From: Sepioteuthis lessoniana
Lineage: Eukaryota; Mollusca; Cephalopoda; Myopsida; Loliginidae
Length of the DNA: 64,000 nucleotides
Assembly (NCBI GenBank): GCA_963585895.1
Contig: OY757904.1
Span: 9,664,599-9,728,598 of the forward strand
Reading direction: 5' to 3'
Numbering within the stretch: the stretch's first letter is position 1; every line of letters starts with the position of its first letter. The notes beneath the pieces are model-generated. The model saw only the letters and a list, made by a program, of their open reading frames with translations. It made no database searches and was not told where the DNA came from. Positions 34,301 through 45,822 of the stretch are shown here, piece after piece. A program made the position numbers and the translations under genes.

Positions 34301-34870
34301 ACTTGGGTCTGAGTAAGACTAATTCTCTTAAGGATTCCAGTATTCTTCTATGTATTCTAGTCGATCTCAAAAATAACTATGGCATATATGGTTTCGATGA
34401 TTTCTCCAATTTCTAATTTCTCTAATATTTTTCCAAGCTTTTTTGGGCTGTTCGAATTGCTCTAACTAAAAGTGGAATCATCACCTTATTGTTCCGCTGC
34501 CTTTATAACTCTTTGACGAGATCTAATTTTTTGTCTGTCTTTTTGCTTTCTTTTAGTTACACTTTGTGGTCTGTTGTAATGGCAAAATTCACTTGATGAC
34601 GAGATCTAGTCTTCTGGGTGGGGTATGTATTTCAAAATCCCAGAGAATCTTATGCGTCTTGTTTTCTTGGACATATTTTGCTTTGTGCATATACCCTTTG
34701 TGAACATGGTTAAGTTTTAATACCTTGCACAATTCCCAGTGGATCACTTTTCCCTCCCAGTCTGCCTTTGCTTTGTATTACTTTTATACTTTGCTGCAAT
34801 TGCTTTTTATGTGGTTAACTGTTGAATCATTTTCTACATTACCTACACTTGTTATTCTTTAGCGTATTAT
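34301..34870 (-). mobile_element. LINE-R 3' fragment (minus), left partner of an inverted pair
   Basis: Encodes, with stops, a decayed cysteine motif region (NNKCR, NHIKSNCSK), DWEGKVIHWELCK, ENKTHKILWDFEIHT, RRLDLVIK and a worn C-terminus (LEIGEIIETIY). It starts at about the same protein position as the plus-strand copy at 34875, giving a head-to-head pair. Confidence 0.8.
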
Positions 34871-34874
34871 TTTT

Positions 34875-35564
34875 AGATAAGTCTCAACAAAACAGTAAAT
34901 GTAGGTTATGCGGTGTCAGAGACGAAACGATCAATCCCATAATAAGCGAATGCAGCAAATTAGCACAGAAGGAGTACAAGGCGAGACACGACTAGGTCAG
35001 CCAGGTGATCCACTGGGAAATGTGCAGGAAATTTCAATTCGACCATATAAACAAATGGTTTATGCACAACCCGGCACCTGTCCTAGAAAATGACTCGCAT
35101 AAACTCCTATGGGACTTTAACATACAAACGGATCACCTAATCCCGGCCAGAAGACCAGACCTCATAATAATCAACAACAAAAAAAAAGAAAAAAGAAAAA
35201 AGAGAATCTGCAAAATTGTCGACTTTGCTGTTCCGGCGGACCACAGAATAACTCTGAAAGAAAGTGAAAAGAAGGATAAGTACCTCGACCTTGCTAGAGA
35301 ATTAAAAAAGCTGTGGAACATGAAAGTAACGATTGTGCGAATTGTGATTGGTGCGTTAGGCACAGTAACTAAAGGATTACTAAAGGGTCTGGAGGATTTG
35401 GAAATTGGCGGACGGGTGGAGACTATCCAAACGACAGCATTGCTGAGGACGGCCAGAATACTGAAACGAGTCCTGGAGACTTGAGGAGACTTGCTGTCAC
35501 TTAAACTCCAGTGAAAAACCATCAGCTAACACTGATGCCAAAAACTCTAAAGGAGTAAATAATA

Positions 35565-35595
<31 letters not shown>
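34875..35595 (+). mobile_element. LINE-R 3' fragment (plus) with (TAA)n tail
   Basis: Encodes SQQNSKCRLCGVRDETINPI, then ISEC (a Cys motif whose usual His is replaced), an in-frame stop after KARHD, then a 159-codon open frame. That frame has HWEMCRKFQFDHINKW, LLWDFNIQTDHLIPARRPDL, IVDFAVPADHRITLKESEKK, KYLDLARELKKLWNMKV and GGRVETIQTTALLRTARIL. RRPDL, VDFAVP and EK..KY are the positions expected for the PD-(D/E)XK-type endonuclease of R2/R4-like LINEs. It ends in (TAA)n at about 35560-35595, a tail typical of 3' ends. The best-preserved copy of this domain in the window. Confidence 0.9.
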
Positions 35596-36465
35596 TCTTA
35601 TTTATCTTAATTTTTCTTTCTTTTTATTACAGTGATCAGATCATTATTTCGATACCATTAAATAATTTTCATGGATCTGAAATAAAGAATAAGCCTCTGG
35701 CGAGATTTGTTTCGTGTCGTTATACAAATTCAAACGAGAAAAGATAAAACTAATTTAATGGTATTATCAAGTAATTAAGAAATGGAGAAAAACAAAATAA
35801 AAAAAAGCAATGCATAAAATAAAACAAGAAATAACTGAATAATTAATAGTACCAACGAAACAAACAAACAAAATAAGAAATTAACAAGAGTAAACCTCGA
35901 GAAGGATTAACATAGAATTTAAAATATGAAACCAAGAAAAAAAATCATATTCGTATTATATTCTTTAAAATCACCCAAGGCAAAGATTAAAATTTGAAAA
36001 AAAGAAGAAAAAAAAAATCAGAAAAGAAAAAAAAAAAAGAGAAGATCCATGTTCTGCAATTATTCAATCAGCGTGACAATTTTCAGATGCCAACAGCGAT
36101 GAGCTGAATATATGGATTTAGTCTTTGTTGACTGATCTGTTGAAGCCCAGTGGTAAGAACTAAATGATAATTAAAAAAAAAAAAAAATTCATATCTGCGT
36201 GTAAAACAGAGGGGAGTACACGTACATTTCAATAACGAACCTTTTCTTTTTGAAGAGATACATGAAATAATAAGAACGAAATGAATCCAAGTTAGTAGTG
36301 AAGTTTCAAGACTTGTTGTGGTTTCCAAAACACTCCCACTTACTCAATTTGATAACGCACAAAAATCGAATCTAGTGAGATCTTTTGCCACTAATCATCA
36401 TGATTTAGCTGTAAATAGACTCGGCAGAAGAAAGTCGGTCATTCTTACATTAATAACTTTCTAGA
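35596..36465. other. A-rich spacer
   Basis: Many A-runs, no gene recognised. Confidence 0.5.
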
Positions 36466-36467
36466 AT

Positions 36468-36514
<47 letters not shown>

Positions 36515-36540
36515 ATCTATCTATCTATCTATCTATCTCA
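36466..36540. repeat. (TTTC)n(TATC)n microsatellite
   Basis: About 11 TTTC units followed by about 6 TATC units. Confidence 0.95.
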
Positions 36541-36734
36541 GTTTAGTAATTATCTATATGTCTATCAATCCATCTTTCTATACACATGGATGTAACTAAA
36601 TTTAATCTACATCATATAGAACCAGTAAACTGTGAATGCAAATGCACCTTTGGTTCTTGAATTATTTTTAGATGGATTTGTTGGGCACTGAGGAGATCAC
36701 GAATATTATTTTGCAGGTTTGTAACGTTGAAAAC

Positions 36735-37045
36735 GTCTATGACGTCAGATCCAGATCATTCATTCATTTAAATAACCCGTATGTTTTGAACCGGTCACAT
36801 GTAAAAAAACAAAACACATCACTAGTTACTATCCCACCCAAGCGGGCATTCTAATAGGATTACGACATCTGGCGACTAGTCTACATGATCCAATGATTTT
36901 TATTCTCCTCTTAATCAGGGATTCATAAATGTAAACTTGTAAATTCACTCCCTGTGGGTCCTTATGCTTTTATTCAGTCTGTTAATATTTTATTCACTCT
37001 TAGTGGTCAATATGGACCACTATGAGAAGCCCTTGATAAATGATA
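36735..37045 (+). repeat. Dispersed repeat H, copy 1
   Basis: ATTTAAATAACCCGTATGTT, TGAACCGGTCACATGT, ACATCTGGCGACTAGTCTAC, AGGGATTCATAAATGTAAAC and GTGGTCAATATGGACCACTA match 46895-47190 in the same order and orientation. No coding potential or ends recognised; possibly an LTR or DNA-transposon internal fragment. Confidence 0.75.
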
Positions 37046-37084
37046 TCATATATAGTTTACATGAGTTACCCAGTGTTTCATAAA

Positions 37085-37551
37085 GTGTACAACTGTAACG
37101 TAATGGCCAAGGGATTTCGGTCCATGCCTTTGAGTTTAGTTAGGCTGAGAACCTTTCAGCTCAGCACATGGGTTAGTTAGGTGATGCAGGTGTTAATGTG
37201 GGCGCGCACGGACGGACGGACGGACGGAGGTGTCACTCAGAGATGTCACAATAATCCGAGACGAAACGGGTAAGGGAGTGCGAGTGACGTCACGCACCGG
37301 AACCGCGCAGAGGTTGATGGAAAATTTGAAGAAAGTTCGAGAGTTGAATACTAGACGCCAAACGAGGAGGATCGACTTTTGGAGCTCGCAGACGCGAGGC
37401 GAACTTGCGCTCTATGGGGGCCGCTCGAGATGGAGGCCAAATGAATAAGACATCATAGAAGATTGTGTCTCTCCTCCTTATGACGAAACCTTTAACTCAA
37501 AGTTAATAAGAAGGTTTCGTACCTGAACAAGAAGTCGTTACGTGTTTTCGA
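37085..37551 (+). mobile_element. LTR-like element copy 2 (plus)
   Basis: Matches the minus-strand element at 30946-31518: TTAGTTAGGCTGAGAAC, GATGCAGGTGTTAATGTG, GAGTGACGTCACGCACCG, TGTGTCTCTCCTCC, AAGGTTTCGTACCTGAACAA, GAAGTCGTTACGTGTTTTCG. It has a (GGAC)n run at 37209 and a G/C-richer middle. The 72-codon open frame 37230-37448 lies wholly inside it and is not supported as a gene. Ends are approximate. Confidence 0.65.
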
Positions 37552-37667
37552 ATTTCGAGATTCCTATGTTCTTTATATGTTCTATCGTTATGAACATTAT
37601 ATGTCTATTTCACACATGGCGTTAATTGGGGCTATAGTACACAACTTTAATTATAAGAACGTAAAAT

Positions 37668-37938
37668 GGAGGTGCCCGTGGTATAATGGTTATCGTTGTA
37701 GGAATTGGACACGGCGACACGAGTTCAAATCCTGGACGAGACTGATTGCATTTCACATAGCACTAATAAATGTATGAATCCAATTATTCTCCCTCCAGCT
37801 ATAGGTAAATAGTAGGACAGGCTAGGTTCTTCAGCCTTGGTGAGGCAACTAGTCTAGGAGAAGGAAAACCTGTTAAACTCCGCTTAAAAATTGACCTTGT
37901 GTCATATCCTGCCCGAGCGGAGGGGTTGGGTAAATATG
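37668..37938 (+). mobile_element. SINE-C copy 3, with target duplication
   Basis: GGAGGTGCCCGTGGTATAAT (A box), GTTCAAATCC (B box), CACTAATAAATGTATGAATC (core with an 11-bp loss of the usual CCCTTGGGAAAGG region) and GCGGAGGGGTTGGGTAAATA at the 3' end. ATAAGAACGTAAAAT (37653-37667) and ATAAGAAGGTAAAAT (37939-37953) are the target duplication with one mismatch. Confidence 0.95.
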
Positions 37939-37953
37939 ATAAGAAGGTAAAAT

Positions 37954-38696
37954 TTATTTGCACGGGAATTGTATGTCACAATATTAACCATATACCAACA
38001 CATCTCCGCGAGGAGTGCATACAACAGTTAAAATAATTGAGTTGTACGTCTGCTTCATTCAATCATCATTCTTTTGGGACTTTTTCCTGTATAACTTTAT
38101 TCCTTTACAAGTTTTGAATGATGCATTGTTTTACGGTAATTCTCATACATTTGAAACATTTATGATTGATACTCAAAGGGAGATTTTAAACTCAAAAGAG
38201 CAAATTAAAAAAAAATAGCCGTAAATGTAATGAACCCTGTACGAACCTTCATCCAGAATAAAGGAAATCCCTTTCAGCATTTATTGCAAAATTAATGTGC
38301 ACATATAACTAGAATATATTTGTACTTTTTGTCCTTGAAAATAGTTTTTAGATTTAAGATAGTGTTGTGTTCTGATTAGTGAACACAAGTAGTAGTAATA
38401 ATAAGGCAAACCACGATATGTGAGGAAAATATTTATATTTACAGGAAAGAGTATTTACAAGAGAGAGACTGTTAGTAATAAGAACATAGGATTAGTGATA
38501 GAGTAAGGATATACTTCAACAATAGGAACGGCTCTTCTAGTCTGACTCGTAGGCTTACTCCCAGACTGATCTCCGCTACTGCCATATATGGCAGATGGAA
38601 CAGCTCATTATGCTGAAAAAGTTGGTGATACCCAACAGATAGTTTAATACAAGTTGTTAAAAAACGGTTGTGTCTTTTTTAAACTCACCGAGAATC
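37954..38696. other. Unique spacer
   Basis: No gene recognised. Confidence 0.5.
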
Positions 38697-39256
38697 TTGC
38701 CCAGTTGGCTGGGGCTGTAGAATACACCGACTACTTCTCTGCAGAGGGGTAAGACACCTCCAACAAGTGTCTTGGATATGACACTAAACAATCTGATGGT
38801 GAGGTTCCAGCAATGCTGGAACTTTGGGGAATGTGGAGTATCCCTTCATTGTCATCGCTCTCAGGTCCACTCTGGCCCGGAGTGGTAGCACCTGATAAGG
38901 GTCCTATCTATGGGTTAAATAGAACTAACAGCATACTTATGCTAAAATGAATTGTTTGACTAAACAGAATAGCTTGAAATAGAAATGTTTTTGACAATTA
39001 AACCGTACTTACATTTAAACTGCGCGCTTATGCTTAACTGAATTATTTGAAATAGAACTGTTTTTCGACTTTGAAACTGTATTTACACTTAAATGAATTT
39101 TTTCCTATAGCTGCTTGAATAGTTTGAAATGGAAATGTTTTTGACAATTAAACTGTGCACTCATGCGAAACTGAATTGTTTTAAATAGAACAGGTGATTT
39201 ACATAAAAATGGATTTGGCGTTAAATAACCTACAAAGGTTGATATGCCATAAAAAA
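38697..39256 (+). mobile_element. SINE-A copy 2, best preserved body
   Basis: GCCCAGTTGGCTGGGGCTGT, CTCTGCAGAGGGGTAAGACA, ACAAGTGTCTTGGATATGAC, CAATCTGATGGTGAGGTTCC, CACTCTGGCCCGGAGTGGTA and CCTATCTATGGGTTAAATAG, then the same degenerate AAACTGAAT/GAAATAGAACTG units as at 2.0-2.5 kb, then GGCGTTAAATAACCTACAAA and GGTTGATATGCCATAAAA. The (CCAA)n end is absent (AAACCCGCCAAACC). Confidence 0.88.
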
Positions 39257-40689
39257 CCCGCCAAACCATTCCAAATTCCCGAGAATCTCTATGAGGGAGG
39301 TAGTGCATTAAATGCATTAGTTGATAACATCATATTGGATGTTTATTGTGGCTATTTGTCCAAATGGATTTTCCGTAATGTTGTATAATCGAGTGTGTTG
39401 TTGGTGTATAACTTGTGCTTACAACCGGTCAGAACTCAAAAACCATCGATCGTCATTTTAAGTTTGGGTTCCAAACATGTTTTTTTTTTTTTTTTCCATG
39501 TTAATTTTATTGCAAATTTCATAAAAGAGTAATCCCCCTAGTTTGTGGGTAAGTGCTTCAACCGTTAATTTTTTTTTGTTGGGGGTGAATTTTATTACAC
39601 AATAGTTCCGAAGGGCTCAACTGCCCTTTTGTGATGATCAAAATTTTAAACCTCGCTTAAAAATACTTTGTGTCGAGTTTAAATTCCGACTGATTTCAAA
39701 AATCTACCTTAAGCCCAGACACTGTTTCTCTTAACTCGGGATATCTCCCACCCGGTTAGAATGAAGATCTCTTATAGAACCCTATTGCATCCTGGTTTTC
39801 AGATTCTGGCACCGAAAAGATGTGATTCTCCGATCTTGTTTTCATCCTTAGGGTTATATGTTTAAAACATCTGCACCAGTTTACCAGTGGATTCTGAGTT
39901 ACGTCTCAACAAATGAATGTTAATTTCTGGATAGAAATATTACGTCACTGCAAGTCTCCGCAACTGAATGTTGTAAAGAAGATAAAATCCGCATTTAGTA
40001 AGTAAATATCTAAGCAAATGTATAATCATTGATTGTTTAGAAAAATATTTGAGTAATTAAGTATGTGTTTGGCTCGGACTGTGCTTGTAGCTCATTTTGT
40101 GTTTCGTCAAAGGATATTTTTAGATGAAACACTAGAAAATTAACCAATCTAATTCGGTTGTGAATGTTTTGTAAATGACAACACATGAACTGCACAGAGT
40201 GAACTTAATGACGTCTTTTGGTTCATTTTATAAACTATTTTTAAGTTAGCAAAGAGAATAATGATATCGAACGGTCTGCGTTGAAACCATTTTTATGTAG
40301 AAAATAAATTTTGCTGTCAACATATGACAGCTTATCACCTTTTTAATGAAGGTGAATAATTCTAATGACGTAGTTATTTAGACCGATCTCTAAAAACACA
40401 AAACAGAAAATAAAAAATAAACTATAATTTTCGAAAAAAATTAGTCAGGCACGTTCATTTAATTTCCTTGGTTTAATGAATGGATAGCGATTTTCATTGA
40501 TAAATTATTCCGTACACTGCAAGCCCCCTGAGGATATAACACACGATTAATGACCTCTGAGATTAATGCGTTCAAAAAAAAAAAAGAGGGTGCTTCATAA
40601 AAGATATTGGTTGAGATATCGATGGAACCTCATATTAATCTTGAAGAGAATCTTTTCCTGACTATTTCTTATTATTCATAACAATATAA
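39257..40689. other. Unique spacer
   Basis: No gene recognised; T-run at 39480-39496. Confidence 0.5.
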
Positions 40690-40965
40690 ATACTGAAGAG
40701 GTGCGATTTTCGTCACGGTTATCTGTATTTGATTCCTGGATGAGGCTATTAAGTGTTTTATTTGAGCTCATGCTCTTAGGAAAGCAAGGATCCATCTATT
40801 CTTCCCCAGCTGTATGTAAATTGTGAAGCAGATTAGGTTTGTAGACTTGGTTAATTAACTCATCTAGAAAAAGAAAAAAACTTTGAATTAAGACCATCGT
40901 TACTCTGCGAAAAATTGACATGGTGTCACATCATTTACTGGATAGAGAGATCGAGTAAATACATG
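40690..40965 (+). mobile_element. SINE-C copy 4, strongly diverged
   Basis: Aligns from GAGGTGCGATTTTCGTCACG and GTTATCTG through TTTGATTCCTGGATGAG, CTTAGGAAAGCAAGGATCCA, CCAGCTGTATGTAAATTGTG, GCAGATTAGGTTTGTAGACT, AAAAATTGACATGGTGTCAC and GATAGAGAGATCGAGTAAAT. Its A and B boxes are mutated. Much older than the other copies. Confidence 0.75.
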
Positions 40966-41344
40966 GAAATACAGGAGAGAATTGCCTCGCAAATATCACA
41001 GTATATTTCACAAAATATGGCTAGTCAATTAAATCTTTTCATCACCTACTCTACTAACCCCACGAAAGTGCAATGAAATAAAGCTGATGAAAAAGTGGGT
41101 GGAAATCTGTGGATCAATCAGACCAAAAACGGCCGGTTACATTTCCTAGAGTGGATGAAAAGATTCAAAGGATCTGTGAAGAAAGAATGTCAGAGTTTAT
41201 AATGCCATCTTGCCGAAAACGTCATTACTTGAAATGATTATTGTGTGTTTTTCTTAGTTTTTACTATCCTACACGCATTTTTCATACTTTTCCGATTATT
41301 TTCCTTTTTTTTATTCTGATATAAATCTTTACACTTTATCACTT
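40966..41344. other. Unique spacer
   Basis: Nothing recognised. Confidence 0.5.
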
Positions 41345-41655
41345 GATTGATTGATTGATTTTAATGGAATGTCAACTCGTCTAATGTTAATTCATGTTTA
41401 GAGTTTAGAGAATCGCGTTCATTGTATCTTTGGAGTAGTTGTTTCTTAAGAGGCTTTATTTGCACACAGTCCGATCGAATATAATTTTTAAACAAATCCA
41501 TTTGACCTATAATTAAGAATCTAAGAGATTCTAAGACACCGGGTCAGAGTTGACGTGGGAGTAATGGTAATGAAGGGGTATTCCACAATCCCAAGATCTC
41601 CAAAACTCGACCCTCATTATCAGAAGCAGTTTAGTGTCATACCCAAGTCAACGTG
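41345..41655 (-). mobile_element. SINE-A copy (minus)
   Basis: TTGATTTTAATGGAATGTCA, AGAGAATCGCGTTCATTGTA, GCACACAGTCCGATCGAATA, GTAATGGTAATGAAGGGGTA and CAGTTTAGTGTCATACCCAA; body plus tail-side block. Confidence 0.8.
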
Positions 41656-42746
41656 ACTTTAAGTTAGTGCAAAGTAAATTCTAAACCTGGATGCGGTGCA
41701 AAATCCGAGATACTCGATATTAGTCCAGTTATTAAAACATAAGTAACCCAGTAACGGAGACGATTCAATTGTCTTATTATACCGGTCCACACGCGATCGA
41801 CTAGTAGGTAACTGGTTTTCTGGAAACAAAGAAGAAAGGTTGAAAACATAATGAAAAGAAACGGGTGAATAGGAAAGAGAATGGTTTGTTGGTTTTAAGT
41901 GTCAGTCTCGTTTCCTTTGTGTCACCAGGAATAGACATTTGGACAGTCAGTAAATAGATGTTAGCGACCTTATATCGACTGTTACTGACAAACGATCAAA
42001 ATATAGAAAGTACTACTTTGTTTTTGTTGAGGGCCGCATCGATATGTTTTGCACCATATTGAATAGCAGCTAAAGGTACAGGTATCTGATTACAACGTTA
42101 TGGTGCCGATATCGACCGACAAAAAAGACAGGTAGACAGTGTTGTTTTATATCCTATTACAAGAGGTTTCTTGAAGATTATCTAATCACTTTTTCTTATT
42201 CTTATTTTAAAGAAAGCTCTTAAAGGTCAACTTCAGTGGTCATTTAGCTCGATGTTCTGTCACATTCTATTAATAGAATTAGAGTCATAATTAAAACCAT
42301 GAATTTATAAGGAAACCTACACTAAACACCACAGAAAAGTTTTCTCTCCTTGCAAATTATAATGATCCTTATCTCATACTAAATACTCGTATTAGGTTTC
42401 AAATTTAATTGAGAATTGCTCGAAAATGTTCTAACTTTTATTTCCATTTTGTTTGTTGAGATAAAATACCTACAACACTGGGATCATAATAATATGGATG
42501 CCTATATGTTCAAATGAAAATTTTATATAACAGCCATATGCAATGATTATCTACTTATTATTTTCAAGGCATCTAACAGTAAACTTATTGTCCATGCTTT
42601 TCTAAAATAAGAAAACCTTTGGCAGCCCTTTTACATTATACATAAATAGCTTTATTTTGTTAGTAACACTTTTTATAATTTCTTTTAAACGATAATCTTC
42701 TCTTCCTTTTTAATATTGTATAGAAAAAACACTACAAGTTTATTGG
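41656..42746. other. Unique spacer
   Basis: No gene recognised. Confidence 0.5.
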
Positions 42747-42995
42747 TTTGGTTTGATTTCTTTGTTTAATGGCATATCAACTCTTTGTAGGTAATTTAAT
42801 GCCAAAGCCATTCGCCTAGCAGAACAATAGTGGTACTATTTAACCCATAGCTGGGAGAATATGGGGGTTCATACCTATCCCAAGGGTATTTGCCCTAAAG
42901 TGAACGTAATAGCGCGACTGGAGTACGAACTCACTTACTACGATTCCGCAGTCCCTCGCTTTAATCATTACAACACGAGAACACCCACTGCAAGT
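42747..42995 (-). mobile_element. SINE-B copy 4, near full length
   Basis: Best-preserved SINE-B. Minus-strand head: GGTGTTCTCGTGTTGTAATG (A box near TTGTAATG) and GCGAGGGACTGCGGAATCGT, then GAGTTCGTACTCCAGTCGCG (B-box region), CGTTCACTTTAGGGCAAATA, CCCTTGGGATAGGTATGAAC and CAGCTATGGGTTAAATAGTA. The tail is GGCATTAAATTACCTACAAA, GAGTTGATATGCCATTAAAC and AAAGAAATCAAACCAAACC. Confidence 0.93.
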
Positions 42996-43794
42996 CTATT
43001 GTCAGATCACTAACACTCATTTATATCACAGTAAGCGAGTTCAGTTCTTGTTGTCCGGATTAAATAAATCGTTAGCACTGCATTTAAATCAAAGAAAGTA
43101 CTTTCTTGTCGCCTACATTAAACAATCACACCTGTCCATTTTCATTTCCTTGATTTAAGCCATCATCATTATGGTCATAATCATTAAGGTGCACCGACAG
43201 CTCGGATTTACTTAATTCTCTCTAGCCGTCCATCTTCATCGGCAGTCGTTCTTCGTAAGTCATCTTACCCAACATCCATACAGAGCAATAATTGATTAAT
43301 TAACAACCCCATCACAGAAAAAATACAATAAAAATATTTATATCATAATATTCTTATTTTTCAGCATTTCGTAAAATTCGAAGTTTCATGTTTTGCATAT
43401 TGTTGCCCTTTAAGATTAAATTCTTTGAAAAAATTAGCAAGTATTGTGAACAAGAGAGTTGTCCATTTTTTAAAATTACAACTCGCCATGTTCAGAAATA
43501 ATTTACGATTATAAAAGCGGATAAAGTAAACAGCTTCTCCCACATGCAATGTAACTGTATCCAAATTGACCAAGCATTTTTGTAATGGCAACGTGTGAGG
43601 CTCGGTTTGTGTATAGCCCTCTACTTGAGAATGACTTCTGTCTATTCTGATTGGATCATCAGTCGGGAAAATATCATATTAGCGTATCCATATGTTTTTG
43701 TTGGTTAGTGTAGTACATAATTTCCCCATTTTGGTATTGTGCTAAATAGATATGTACTTTCTCGATAAATGTCGATATACTTACGGCCATATGT
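42996..43794. other. Unique spacer
   Basis: No gene recognised. Confidence 0.5.
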
Positions 43795-43920
43795 TCCTCT
43801 TGCTGCGTAAAGCACATGTGAAGTCACATCTGGAATAGTGTTCAGGTATCTGGTCACCATACCTCATGTAATGGGTATATCCAACGACTTGAAAAATCTG
43901 CCCATCGTATGTAAAACATC
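43795..43920 (+). mobile_element. Reverse-transcriptase remnant of another LINE
   Basis: The plus strand reads RKAHVKSHLE, stop, CSGIWSPYLM, very close to the conserved VRSHLEYC...WSPYL block after the RT domain in CR1/jockey-like LINEs. About 125 bp only, with stops. Confidence 0.6.
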
Positions 43921-44668
43921 AAAAAAAGTATTCTCTTCATTAAGGATTTTATGTTAGCTCTAATTGAAAGATCATAGTATAAAGCTAGTCGTAAAAAAGA
44001 AAAATAATTTGTGTACACAAGCTTTTACTCTATTTTTAAATACTGTTTACATATTATCATGTATAGTATTGTTTATTTAAGTGTCAAATATTTACTCCAG
44101 ATGACGTGATGATGGTTAATTCTAAACGGATAAAAAAAAATAAAATCTTTTAAAATCGTTCAAAAGTTAGAGTAATCATTTTAGAAATTTGATTCTAAGA
44201 AAAATAATTTATATAATGGTTACTTAATTAGGTCCGAAAATGAATATTTTTTGTTAAAAAATGTTTAAAAAAAAATTGTTTATATTATGTAAAATTTTCA
44301 AAGGTTGAATAGTTTTATTACATCTACAAATTGTCTGCTATGATCCGACATGTACAAAAAACGAAAAATATCCTCAAAACCCAAAATTTATTTCCTTTCT
44401 GCTTACTTTATCTCACTCTCTTGGATTTAAGGATTAAAATAATATTTTATTGAAAATTTCTAAAATGAAAAAAAAATTGACTTAAATATTTTGATAAGTA
44501 TTTCGTTAAAAACAATTTACAGAAATAAATCAATTTATAAATCTATATTTACTAAACTTTTGTTATAATATTAATAATTGATTTTTGAAAACTTTTTAAA
44601 TCACAGTGAATATTTCCTGTTATTTTCACCCATAAATTTAGCTTTATAATGCAAACAAGTTTTTAGCT
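43921..44668. other. AT-rich spacer
   Basis: Nothing recognised. Confidence 0.5.
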
Positions 44669-44700
<32 letters not shown>

Positions 44701-45822
44701 ATCGTGCTGGCAGCACGGATATCCCTGACCCTCTCTCGCCACTCCTCCCTATCGTTCATCGCCCTAGGCAGGTCTTCAGGACAACAACCTGTATCCTCAC
44801 ATAGCTGCTGAATGTACGTTCGTGCTGGTCGTCCTGCTTTTGCGCGGCCATGTGTGGGGATCCATAAGAGTACATCTCTTATGAGTTCATCTCTGCTTCT
44901 CCAGCAATGTCCTGCATGTCTGGTTCGCCTAACTTGAATAGTTTTCGTGATAGGGGGCAGGTGGCCGTACAGTTGGTGTCTTGTGGGGTGTTGCTGCCAG
45001 GACTTGTTCAGGATTGCACGCAGCATTCTTGTGTAATTGCCATCTAGTTTCTTCTCCAGCCGTTTTGTTAGCGTCCATGTAGTGCATCCATATAGCAGTA
45101 TCGATGTGACCGCTGCCTGGAAGAAACTGCGTTTCATTTTATCGGTTAGGTCTGATTTCCATATAGTCGATAGCCTATTGATAGCTGTCCATGCTTTCGT
45201 TAACCTCGTTTCGATGTCCTTTTCGGTTGATTCGACGCTGCTTCCTAGGTACGTAAATTTATCTACTAGTTTAAGAGGGGTTCCTTTTAGAGTGGAGATG
45301 TCCCCCGTTTGGTTATAGCACATATATTCCGTTTTGTGTGCATTAACATGGAGGCTTATGCTTGCTGCTGCTCGTTCCAAACTATGCAGAAGTGTTTCGG
45401 CTTGGTCAGGTGTATTTGCCAGTATCGCTATGTCATCGGCGTAGTCGGCGTCGGTAATTGTTGTTGCGGGGTATCTTCTGCTTCTTTTCTTCGTCAGTTC
45501 GAAGCCATTCTCTTTGATTTTGTCAATCGATGTTCTAAGTACGTAGTCTAGACAAATGATAAAGAGATACGGAGCCAGCGTGTCCCCTTGTAGTACTCCT
45601 GCTACAATGTCGAAGTATTCTGTGTCTCCATCTGGTGATCGTACTTTTACTTTCGTGTTTCTATAGAGAATCGTTATTGCCGCTACGGTTTCTTTAGGTA
45701 TGCCGTACGCTAGTAGGATTTGTTCCATCTTTCCTCTGTGAATGGAGTCGAAAGCCTTGGTAAAGTCGACAAATATTAATGTCGCTTGTAGGTTCTTTGC
45801 CCGTACACCTTCAAGGATAAAT
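44669..45822 (-). mobile_element. LINE-G, 5'-truncated, long open reverse-transcriptase frame
   Basis: Non-LTR retrotransposon copying its RNA into DNA at the insertion site. The minus-strand frame is open from about 45820 to a stop near 44697, over 370 codons. Motif A (FVDFTKAFDS) lies before the first Met; motif B (GVLQGDTLAP) at residues 44-53 and the catalytic box DADYADDI around residue 96 counted from that Met; then FTYLGSS, LLYGCTTWTL, GHCWRSRDEL, HGRAKAGRPA, QLCEDTGCCPEDLP and WRERVRDI. The stop falls inside a (TGA)n run (44669-44702), so there is almost no 3' UTR, as in RTE-like elements; clade is inference. Fragments lie at 6.2 and 58.7-59.5 kb. No 5' endonuclease part, so not autonomous. 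Confidence 0.95.

Noticed and set aside
45037..45551. Plus-strand frames of 80-93 codons
   Set aside because: Shadows of the LINE-G reverse-transcriptase frame on the other strand.
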